Shown piece after piece: positions 1 to 5,714 of a stretch of DNA of 5,826 nt (its first letter is position 1; every line of letters begins with the position of its first letter). The stretch is from NCBI GenBank assembly GCA_964533785.1, contig CAZHNG010000403.1:1-5826 (forward strand), read 5' to 3'. The DNA is from JANQRV01 sp964533785 (GTDB lineage: Bacteria > Bacteroidota > Bacteroidia > Chitinophagales > Saprospiraceae). The position numbers were made by a program, and so were the translations under genes. Below the pieces are notes generated by a model. It did not search any database. It was not told the DNA's origin and saw only the letters and a program-made list of their open reading frames with translations.

Positions 1-55
1 CAAGCACCCTATCTGGTGTAGCGACAGAAGATCCACCAAACTTCAAAATTTTCAT
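1..55 (-). CDS. Aspartate kinase, N-terminal fragment (cut by window edge)
   Basis: The first 18 codons begin at an ATG (55-53) and read MKILKFGGSSVATPDRVL. KFGGSSV is the hallmark N-terminal nucleotide-binding motif of aspartate kinases, which phosphorylate L-aspartate as the first step toward lysine, threonine and methionine. The Lys of KFGG is the conserved catalytic lysine of the family. The rest lies outside the window. It therefore cannot be decided whether this is a stand-alone kinase (LysC type) or the bifunctional aspartate kinase/homoserine dehydrogenase (ThrA type) common in Bacteroidota; the latter is the guess. No Shine-Dalgarno sequence precedes the ATG. The gene follows ybeY on the same strand after a 75-base gap, so read-through is possible, but no functional link is evident. 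Confidence 0.85.
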   Translation of the reverse strand, partial: MKILKFGGSSVATPDRVL

Positions 56-130
56 AGGATCAGTTTTCAATGAAAGATTTGACGAAATAAGAAAAAATAA
101 GCAAGTAATTCAGTACAAAAAGCAGAAAAG

Positions 131-574
131 TTAAAGCTTGTTTCGTTTTTTAAATATTCTAATGGCTTCTTCTTCTTTTCTACGCATCAATTCTTTTTCC
201 GATGAGGCTTTGTCATTATAACCACAAAGGTGAAGAACACCATGGATCATTACCCGCAATAATTCCTCATTGAATGTTGCTTTAAAATTTATTGCATTTT
301 CCCGAACCCGCTCGACACTAATAAAAAGATCTCCTTCAATTACTGGAGGGGTCCCATATGGAAAGGTAATAATATCGGTGTAAGTATCGTGGTTTAAATA
401 GTTCAGGTTGATTTCGTGTAGGAATTCGTCTGAACAAAAAATAAAGGAAAGCTGCTGTAGTTTTTTTTCTTCTTGGTCGACAATAGCGCGGATCCAAGTA
501 TAAACGGAAGATTCAGGGAAGGGGAATTCGAAATTATTCAGGTCTTCGAAATGTAAAGAAACCAGTGTGTCCAC
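131..574 (-). CDS. ybeY: Endoribonuclease YbeY (rRNA maturation factor)
   Basis: A 147-residue single-domain metalloprotein of the UPF0054 family. YbeY acts in the cytoplasm in 16S rRNA 3'-end maturation and 70S ribosome quality control. Supporting motifs are TDIITFP at 66-72, GDLFIS at 81-86 and the metal site HGVLHLCGYND at 111-121. The first two ligands, H111 and H115, are present. The third ligand, His in E. coli (HGTLHLLGYDH), is D121 here; from memory this HGxLHLCGxxDK form is normal in Bacteroidota, so activity is probably retained. Length is typical. The start is GTG at 574-572, the only standard start between the upstream in-frame stop (580-578) and the conserved N-terminal beta strand (VSLHFED). 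It lies three bases after the stop of the RsbW-like gene, so translational coupling is likely. No Shine-Dalgarno is visible. The C-terminus is rich in Lys and Arg. Confidence 0.95.
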   Translation of the reverse strand: MDTLVSLHFEDLNNFEFPFPESSVYTWIRAIVDQEEKKLQQLSFIFCSDEFLHEINLNYLNHDTYTDIITFPYGTPPVIEGDLFISVERVRENAINFKATFNEELLRVMIHGVLHLCGYNDKASSEKELMRRKEEEAIRIFKKRNKL

Positions 575-577
575 AAT

Positions 578-982
578 TTAAATAGTAAATAGCATTTCTA
601 TAGTACTGCCGTTATCATAGAAACTAATTCTATCAGTCAATTGGCACATGAGAAATACACCCCGGCCGCCAATTTTGGAAATATTTTCAGGTTTAGTAGG
701 ATCGGGTAAACTCCGGTAATCAAATCCGCTTCCCTCATCAGATACCTGAATGGCGATTTTATTTCCACGCTTATTAAACTCTATCACAACCGATTTTTCT
801 GCGTCCTTTTTATTCCCGTGGATAATCGCATTGGTGACAGCTTCTGTCAAACTTATCAAAATATTACCATGGAGATCCGGCCCAAGTTGATATTGCCTGA
901 CAACTTTTTGCACAAAAGATTCCACCAAAGCAACATTACTTGGATGTGAAGATAATCTAAGCATAATGGGGTGCGAATTCAT
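578..982 (-). CDS. RsbW/SpoIIAB-like ATP-binding protein (HATPase_c_2 domain)
   Basis: A 134-residue protein consisting almost entirely of one GHKL-type ATPase domain, as in the anti-sigma factor kinases RsbW and SpoIIAB. The N box is TEAVTNAIIHGN at 46-57, with E47 and N51 matching the general base and Mg-ligand positions of SpoIIAB. The G1 box is DEGSGFD at 82-88 and the G2 box is GGRGVFLM at 105-112. There is no histidine phosphoacceptor domain, membrane segment or receiver domain. Relatives phosphorylate STAS anti-anti-sigma proteins and bind sigma factors, but no such partner lies in this window, so the target is unknown. The start is ATG at 982. An in-frame ATG at 964 (M7, MLRLSSHP) would give an N-terminus closer to relatives and is a real alternative. 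The gene is followed at once by ybeY. A candidate promoter lies just upstream at 996-1026. Confidence 0.88.
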   Translation of the reverse strand: MNSHPIMLRLSSHPSNVALVESFVQKVVRQYQLGPDLHGNILISLTEAVTNAIIHGNKKDAEKSVVIEFNKRGNKIAIQVSDEGSGFDYRSLPDPTKPENISKIGGRGVFLMCQLTDRISFYDNGSTIEMLFTI

Positions 983-1137
983 TTACGTATCTGAAGAAAG
1001 ATATTGATTTTAAGAAAAAGAATCAAGAGGTTTTATCATCTATGTGACAATAATAGGGATTAAAATATGTTTTGCTACAGAACATACACTTTTTTGACTC
1101 TGCGGCACATGAGCTAAGTCACAAAAACCGTGCTATT
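983..1137 (-). other. Intergenic gap between the DUF4175-like gene and the RsbW-like gene
   Basis: This 155-base AT-rich gap carries no open reading frame of substance. Apart from the promoter candidate at 996-1026, the only structure seen is a weak inverted repeat, TGACT/AGTCA, around 1094-1120 with a 17-base loop. It has no T-run behind it in the direction of transcription, so it is not a convincing terminator. The gap is long enough to separate the ATPase/ybeY pair into its own transcription unit, but read-through from the DUF4175-like gene cannot be excluded. Confidence 0.5.
996..1026 (-). promoter_or_regulatory. Candidate Bacteroidota-type promoter for the RsbW-like gene and ybeY
   Basis: Read on the minus strand, TTG (1026-1024) is followed by a 20-base spacer and TATCTTTC (1003-996). 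This is one base off the TAnnTTTG -7 element described for Bacteroidota, and the spacer falls within the reported TTG-N17-23-TAnnTTTG range. Transcription would start a few bases before the ATG at 982, leaving a very short leader. This fits the lack of a Shine-Dalgarno sequence there. The region is AT-rich, so a chance match is quite possible. The call rests on motif reading only. Confidence 0.3.
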
Positions 1138-4100
1138 TTATTTCTGCTTCTTCAGCGTTTTGAAATATTCTTCCACCAAAAACTTGTAATACGGTTTTAG
1201 CGCCGGCGAAACCGTGCGATAAGATTCAATTTCGGATTCTCTCTTTTTGATATATTCTTCTAGTGACGGAGGAACTTTTCTTTCAAATTGCTTTGCAGTT
1301 TCTGACTTTCGCTTTTCCTCAAACTCCCTTTCTCTCTCTGCCTTTTCATGTTCTAGCAATCTGGTAAGAATATCCTTTTGACGTTTAAGGGTCTCATTAT
1401 TCAATCGTTTATTCACAAGATCAATTTCACTTTGATCCATCTTGTCGATCAACTCCTGTAATTGCGGGTTAGTCCCTTTTCCCTGTTCCTGCAATTGTTT
1501 TTGTTTTTCTTGAAGTGCTTTTCTCAAAGCGGCCTGTCGGGCAGCCATTTCAGCAAATTCCTTACTGGAGATACCTTTTCCATCCTGCATGCCATTTTTC
1601 AGCTTTTGCATTTGCTGGTTCAATTGTTGTTGCCCCTGGCTCATTTTATCCTTAGGTGCATTGCCAGGTTTCTGTCCTTGTCCATCTTTTGGTTGGGTGC
1701 ACATTTGCTGGCCAGCCATCATGCTGGACATTTGTTGCTGCATTTGATTAAGTACTTCGCTAAGCATCAGTGCCAGGTCATTTATATTTTTCATTGCCAA
1801 CTGTTGATGAGCACTGGCCTGATTTTTCTTGCGATCTTCCAAATCCGTTAAACCAGAACGAAAATGACTCTTAACCTCTGTCACTTTTTCAGTCACAAAA
1901 GACTCGATCTGGAAAACACGCTTACTCAATGCTTGCAAACTGTCCTCCACCAATTTAAAATCATCTTCCAGTTTGAATTGTTGTTGCACTAAATCCACAT
2001 ACCTGGGGGTATTCACATTTACATCATCGAACAAAGTCATTAGATCCTCCTGGTCAAATGATAAACCAACTAAATTTTCCAGCAATTGCCGCAGGGCTTG
2101 CATGTCTTCTTGCATTTGTTGCATTTCACCCGACTGCATCTGCATGTTCATTTGATTAGCCATATCCTTCATTTTGTCCGAAGCTTTTTGCTGGGACTCC
2201 GAAGCTTTATCATTTTGTTGTTGTTGGAGTTGTTGTTGACTATCATTTAGTTCTTGCTCGATATTCTCCATTTGCTCTTCGTTCTGCTGCTCATCACCTA
2301 AGTCCCTTGGTTTCTCCAATTCATCATTTTTCTTTTCGATGTTTTCCATTTTTTCCTGTAACTCATCAAATTTTTCATTGATCTGTTCTTGTTTATCCTG
2401 CAATTCCTCTTGCTTGCTTTCATCTGATGGATCGGTTTGCTCGGTTTCTTCACTAAGTTCTTCTTGTTCTTCTGCTAGTTCCTGCAAATCATCGACCATA
2501 TCCTTCATCTCTTTTTCCAATTCTAGCTGCTTGTATAATTCAAGCATCCGATCCAACTCCTTTTCCATCTCTTCATCACTAAACTCCATTTCTTCGATCA
2601 TTTCAAACGCCACATCTTTCTCCAATTCTTGCAACAGTTCTTCGATCTGTTCCATTAATTCTTTCATTTCCTCACTCATCACCTCGTCGAACATTTCCTG
2701 CAGCTTTTCTTGTTTCTCCATAATTTCTTCGTCCATCTCAGAATATTGCTCTTGATTTTTGAGGTTCTCCTCAAACTTTTCTTTCGCATCCTCTATCTTC
2801 TTTTCCAAGTCTTTCTGCCTATCCAGCAACTTTTCTAGTTCTTTACGACTCTGCCAATCCAGGTCTTTTTCCTGAAGGAGTTTTTCCTTCATTTTCTTTA
2901 TTTCTTGTTGAATTTTCTGGGATTCTTCTAAAGCCTTTTGTAATTCATCTTTAATTTGTTCATCATTTTGCTCTTCCTGTGCTTTGAGTTCCTCCACCGT
3001 TGGAACAGAAAAGACCATAATATTTGACCTGGCAGATTTACTCCCGTTCACTTCATCATTGTCGAATACCTCAAAAAAATATGTGACTTCATCCCCTGGT
3101 TTAAGTTCAAGACTATTCAGGTCGAAGACATGGTTAAAGCGGATCTGGTTACCGCTTGGTTTAGCCAACTTAAATGTTTCTTCGACTGCTTTTCCACCTT
3201 CTCTATTGACCGTATAATTAAAGGAAAGATTGAGCAAGCCATAATCATCAGAAGCATCTCCTACAAAATATACAAGTTTGTTATCGGTACTATCATCGAA
3301 TTTTTCAACTGAAATATTTGGATATAGATCTTGGATGGTAGTAATGGAATACAAAACCGAATCTGCATTTGGTAAGATGGCATTAGAAATATAGACCTTA
3401 TAAGCTTCGTCTTGTAGTGCTCTTTTCTCATAAGTAAACAGACCTTCATCAAATCGATCGGTAATGATTATGGTGTCTGCCGAAGAAAATTTCATGGCGA
3501 TCTCATCAGTTCTTTCGGCATTGAATATCCAGTCGAGTTTAGTTCCTATTGGGATTACTAAATCGCCAATACTTTTTAGCGTTTCGTCCTTACGACCTGT
3601 GTAGGCAGGGTAATCTAATACAACCTCGAAGTCTAACAAATTGGGTTTTTCCAAAACATCCAAGTCATAAGGAACTGAGTTAACGCCACTCGAGTAAAGC
3701 TTAAATTCAGTATCCTCCTGAACATTATTGAACTGATAAGTAAACTTGTCAGCTGCTTCCTTATTGAGGCGGTATTGGTAATTATCAATTTCAATGAATA
3801 CTTCATTAGGAAGAAGCTCTCCTTCAATTTTTACTTCTAATAAAAAATCTTCAAACTGTACGACCTGCAAATTGTCTTTGTCAATTACAAAAGAGAAGGG
3901 AGCCGGTTTTTCGAAAGCAACACTGTTACGCAATAAACGGCTGGTACCGTCTTTTATAACACTAGGCGCTGTAAATAGAATGATCAGTAACAGCAAAAGC
4001 GGGGGAAGTGCATATCGCAAATATTTTCTATTCTCCTTTAAATCAATGGCGGATTTAAAAGGAACGGGTTCTATTTCCTTTGATTTCTGGTCAATACTGG

Positions 4101-4494
4101 CCTCGATCAAATCTTTTTGATCAGCTATGCTGCTTTGGGTTTTCAGTTGAAGGACATTCAACAATTTATCCTTCACATCTGAAAAGTGATTCCCGATAAT
4201 TGAAGCCGCCTGATGGTGTGAGATCACCTTCCCGAGTTTAAAATACTGAAGGATCGGACGTAGTACCCAACCATAGAGGGAGATAACACTAATGCCGATA
4301 AAAGAATAGAATAAAATTTTCCGAACCGTTGTACTAAAGTAGAACTCATGCTCCAAAAAACTCATTCCTAAAAACAGGAGGACTACCAGCGCAATAAAAT
4401 ACAAAGCTCCTCTAATCATCTTGTTCACGTAATACTTACGTGTGAATTGGTCCAACTTATTTATCAGCAGGTCGTAGTTATCTGATTGACTCAT
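1138..4494 (-). CDS. DUF4175 family membrane-anchored coiled-coil protein, function unknown
   Basis: A 1118-residue protein recognised as the DUF4175-type family of Bacteroidota; no function is established. Three hydrophobic segments lie near the N-terminus (about 26-45, 58-78 and 159-180), the third (ALPPLLLLLIILF) strongly so. Residues about 195-500 are beta-rich, with repeated aromatic/hydrophobic strands suggesting Ig-like domains. Residues about 500-750 form a very acidic Glu/Lys heptad coiled coil. Residues 750-830 and 905-1005 are Gln/Met-rich, and the C-terminus (1030-1118) is basic and helical. C932 is the only cysteine I see. The large region after the third segment is probably extracytoplasmic, but topology is inferred. 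The ATG at 4494 fits the family start (KLDQFTRKYYVNKMIRG at about 13-29) and has a good AAGGAG upstream. Opposite-strand frames inside this gene are Ser/Cys-rich shadows of its Glu/Gln codons. Confidence 0.85.
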   Translation of the reverse strand: MSQSDNYDLLINKLDQFTRKYYVNKMIRGALYFIALVVLLFLGMSFLEHEFYFSTTVRKILFYSFIGISVISLYGWVLRPILQYFKLGKVISHHQAASIIGNHFSDVKDKLLNVLQLKTQSSIADQKDLIEASIDQKSKEIEPVPFKSAIDLKENRKYLRYALPPLLLLLIILFTAPSVIKDGTSRLLRNSVAFEKPAPFSFVIDKDNLQVVQFEDFLLEVKIEGELLPNEVFIEIDNYQYRLNKEAADKFTYQFNNVQEDTEFKLYSSGVNSVPYDLDVLEKPNLLDFEVVLDYPAYTGRKDETLKSIGDLVIPIGTKLDWIFNAERTDEIAMKFSSADTIIITDRFDEGLFTYEKRALQDEAYKVYISNAILPNADSVLYSITTIQDLYPNISVEKFDDSTDNKLVYFVGDASDDYGLLNLSFNYTVNREGGKAVEETFKLAKPSGNQIRFNHVFDLNSLELKPGDEVTYFFEVFDNDEVNGSKSARSNIMVFSVPTVEELKAQEEQNDEQIKDELQKALEESQKIQQEIKKMKEKLLQEKDLDWQSRKELEKLLDRQKDLEKKIEDAKEKFEENLKNQEQYSEMDEEIMEKQEKLQEMFDEVMSEEMKELMEQIEELLQELEKDVAFEMIEEMEFSDEEMEKELDRMLELYKQLELEKEMKDMVDDLQELAEEQEELSEETEQTDPSDESKQEELQDKQEQINEKFDELQEKMENIEKKNDELEKPRDLGDEQQNEEQMENIEQELNDSQQQLQQQQNDKASESQQKASDKMKDMANQMNMQMQSGEMQQMQEDMQALRQLLENLVGLSFDQEDLMTLFDDVNVNTPRYVDLVQQQFKLEDDFKLVEDSLQALSKRVFQIESFVTEKVTEVKSHFRSGLTDLEDRKKNQASAHQQLAMKNINDLALMLSEVLNQMQQQMSSMMAGQQMCTQPKDGQGQKPGNAPKDKMSQGQQQLNQQMQKLKNGMQDGKGISSKEFAEMAARQAALRKALQEKQKQLQEQGKGTNPQLQELIDKMDQSEIDLVNKRLNNETLKRQKDILTRLLEHEKAEREREFEEKRKSETAKQFERKVPPSLEEYIKKRESEIESYRTVSPALKPYYKFLVEEYFKTLKKQK
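2214..2240 (-). repeat. CAA-rich microsatellite-like tract encoding poly-Gln
   Basis: Two short runs of CAA triplets (TTG on the plus strand), separated by a CTC codon, encode QQQLQQQQ at about residues 753-760 of the DUF4175-like protein. Triplet repeats in frame can change length by slippage without breaking the frame, so Gln number may vary between strains. The tract sits at the junction between the acidic coiled coil and the Met/Gln-rich segment. Confidence 0.6.
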
Positions 4495-4499
4495 TTGTT

Positions 4500-4505
4500 C
4501 TCCTT
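4500..4505 (-). promoter_or_regulatory. Strong Shine-Dalgarno site for the DUF4175-like gene
   Basis: AAGGAG lies five bases before the ATG at 4494, near the optimal position. None of the other starts in the window (55, 574, 982, 5496) has a comparable site, which is usual for Bacteroidota. The site supports 4494 as the true start and suggests that this gene is translated independently of its upstream neighbour. Confidence 0.7.
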
Positions 4506-4629
4506 TTTAAATTACCTATACTTTAAGATTAGAAATATTTTGCGTATAACCCAACTATATTAACAGGAAAATTCTGGAAAAGATGCTTCAAAGTCAGCCA
4601 AAAAAGTAAAAACGAAAAAGAAATGACTT
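4506..4629 (-). other. Intergenic gap between the mevalonate kinase gene and the DUF4175-like gene
   Basis: AT-rich, with no open reading frame of note. On the minus strand the first part after the kinase stop is strongly T-rich. A 7-base perfect inverted repeat (4590-4596 with 4624-4630) spans it with a 27-base loop, but no T-run follows the stem. No exact TAnnTTTG element is present. TATAGTTG around 4553-4560 is one base off but lacks a partner at suitable spacing. I cannot name the promoter for the DUF4175-like gene. Confidence 0.45.
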
Positions 4630-5496
4630 TTAGATCTCAATTATGGTATGTGGCTGTAAATCGACTTGGGTTTGTTGCAAGTTGGAAGTCATTCCCAGAA
4701 AAAAGCCGCCACCGCCGGCACCGCATAATTTTAATCTAAACAGATCCCCGTCTAAACTTTTCTTCCATATTGGAATAAATGAGTCCAGTATCATGGGCCT
4801 CAAGTATTTTAATTGATATTGACTGATGTTATCAACGTTTTTGAAAAGTGCTGGTTCATCTTGGTGAATTAATGATTGAATCGCATTATCCGTTTGTTTC
4901 ATCAAAACAGATTTGACCGAAGTCAAATAATGGTCATCTTTGCAATAGTCCAAATATTTTTTCACCAAAGGTTCTGTTTTTCTGGCTATTCCGGTATCTA
5001 GCAGAAAAAAATGATACTTTAACAATTTTGGAGAATGATCCAGGACATGAATCTCCTTGCCGGAATCAATGCAAACCGGTTTATTCAAATAACTAACCAA
5101 GGGATCGATGCCTGAACTAGCGCCGTGGAAATAACTTTCTATTTCAGCAAGCTTTATTTTTAGCTCAGATAACTTGACCTTCTTTTCTTGAATAGAGTAA
5201 GCACTGTATACTGCTGCACTAAGCGCACCGGAGCTACCCACTCCATAGCCAACCGGAATATTTGCTTTAAAATATCTTCCCTTATGAAGATCAGCTTCGA
5301 ACTGTTGCAGATCCAACCAGGCTATTTGTTTTCCTTTTAAAAATTCCAATAATCCGTACAAAGATCGCTGATCAGGATGTTTGCCGAAACTGTTTGTCCA
5401 TTGCCCAAAAAACTTATTAAAGGGAATGGCCATAGCTTTTGAACCTTGAATAATACAATATTCTCCAAAAAGTAATATTTTAGAAGGAAAGATCAT
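4630..5496 (-). CDS. Mevalonate kinase-like GHMP kinase
   Basis: A 288-residue GHMP-superfamily kinase. Mevalonate kinase converts mevalonate to 5-phosphomevalonate with ATP in the cytoplasm, on the way to isopentenyl diphosphate. Motif 1 is KILLFGEY at 6-13 (K6 and E12 conserved). Motif 2, the ATP-binding loop, is PVGYGVGSSGALSAA at 81-95. The acid-base region ESYFHGASSGID at 120-131 carries the E...HGxxSGxD signature typical of mevalonate kinases, with D131 as likely catalytic Asp. Motif 3 is KLCGAGGGGF at 256-265. The length is near that of short prokaryotic forms. Other GHMP kinases (phosphomevalonate, galactokinase-like) are less likely because of the HGxxSGxD motif, although many Bacteroidota relatives are annotated only as GHMP kinase. 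The ATG at 5496 overlaps the CYTH stop by four bases (ATGA), implying translational coupling. No mevalonate decarboxylase or other pathway gene is in the window. Confidence 0.85.
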   Translation of the reverse strand: MIFPSKILLFGEYCIIQGSKAMAIPFNKFFGQWTNSFGKHPDQRSLYGLLEFLKGKQIAWLDLQQFEADLHKGRYFKANIPVGYGVGSSGALSAAVYSAYSIQEKKVKLSELKIKLAEIESYFHGASSGIDPLVSYLNKPVCIDSGKEIHVLDHSPKLLKYHFFLLDTGIARKTEPLVKKYLDYCKDDHYLTSVKSVLMKQTDNAIQSLIHQDEPALFKNVDNISQYQLKYLRPMILDSFIPIWKKSLDGDLFRLKLCGAGGGGFFLGMTSNLQQTQVDLQPHTIIEI

Positions 5497-5714
5497 AGCT
5501 GTTCTAGCATATCACTGTAAGAAAAAGGGAGCAGATCTTGCTCTGCTATTTCCAGGATTTCCATATAATACGCACACTGTTTTAATAAATCATTTTCTGA
5601 TATATCTCCCGAAGTATTGATCGCTTCAATTTCCACAAAAGCCCCCAGTCCTTTTACCTCATCGATATGAAATTTTACATTATCAATAAAATAGATGGAA
5701 CGCATTTTATCCAC
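5493..5714 (-). CDS. CYTH-domain protein (class IV adenylate cyclase-like), C-terminal part
   Basis: The 73 residues from GTG at 5714 match the C-terminal half of the CYTH domain: RSIYFIDNVKFHID at 5-18, then EVKGLGAFVEIEAI at 19-32, then SYSDML at 65-70. D19-type and ExE residues in this region bind metal and triphosphate in relatives. CYTH proteins include CyaB-type adenylate cyclases, thiamine triphosphatases and tripolyphosphatases, and sequence alone does not say which applies. Full-length members are about 170-180 residues with an ExExK motif at the N-terminus, which is absent here. The GTG is the first standard start in frame but is probably an internal Val. Family-like sequence (SLKQILSVAIGEKVIV) continues upstream to about 5760, and the frame closes at a TAG (5801-5799). 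The stop overlaps the start of the mevalonate kinase gene. Confidence 0.7.
   Translation of the reverse strand: MDKMRSIYFIDNVKFHIDEVKGLGAFVEIEAINTSGDISENDLLKQCAYYMEILEIAEQDLLPFSYSDMLEQL

Noticed and set aside
92..119. Possible promoter for the aspartate kinase gene: TTTG (119-116) and TATTTTTT (99-92) on the minus strand
   Set aside because: The spacer is only 16 bases and the -7 element has a mismatch inside a homopolymer-rich stretch. A chance match is too likely.
1094..1120. Inverted repeat TGACT/AGTCA as a terminator after the DUF4175-like gene
   Set aside because: A five-base stem with a 17-base loop and no T-run downstream on the transcribed strand; not a credible terminator.
1462..1851. 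Plus-strand open frame of 129 residues, Leu/Phe/His-rich, membrane-like
   Set aside because: It is antisense to the Gln/Lys-rich C-terminal region of the DUF4175-like protein. The hydrophobic look is a codon shadow of CAG/CAA/AAG codons.
2339..2755. Plus-strand open frame of 138 residues, Ser/Cys-rich
   Set aside because: It is the antisense of the Glu/Lys coiled coil of the DUF4175-like gene. GAA/GAG/CAA codons read in reverse give Ser, Cys and Ile. Low complexity, no domain, no ribosome binding site.
2200..2760. Dense short repeats (CTTC/TTG-type) on the plus strand as a possible CRISPR or regulatory array
   Set aside because: They follow the codon pattern of Glu, Gln and Lys in a coiled coil, with no fixed unit length and no spacers.
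3794..4120. Plus-strand open frame of 108 residues
   Set aside because: It lies wholly inside the well-supported minus-strand DUF4175-like gene, shows no recognisable family, and its composition fits antisense shadowing.
4530..4558. Sigma70-like pair TTGGGT/TAATCT with 17-base spacing upstream of the DUF4175-like gene
   Set aside because: Each hexamer matches only three of six consensus bases, and the sigma70 consensus of Proteobacteria does not fit Bacteroidota promoters well.
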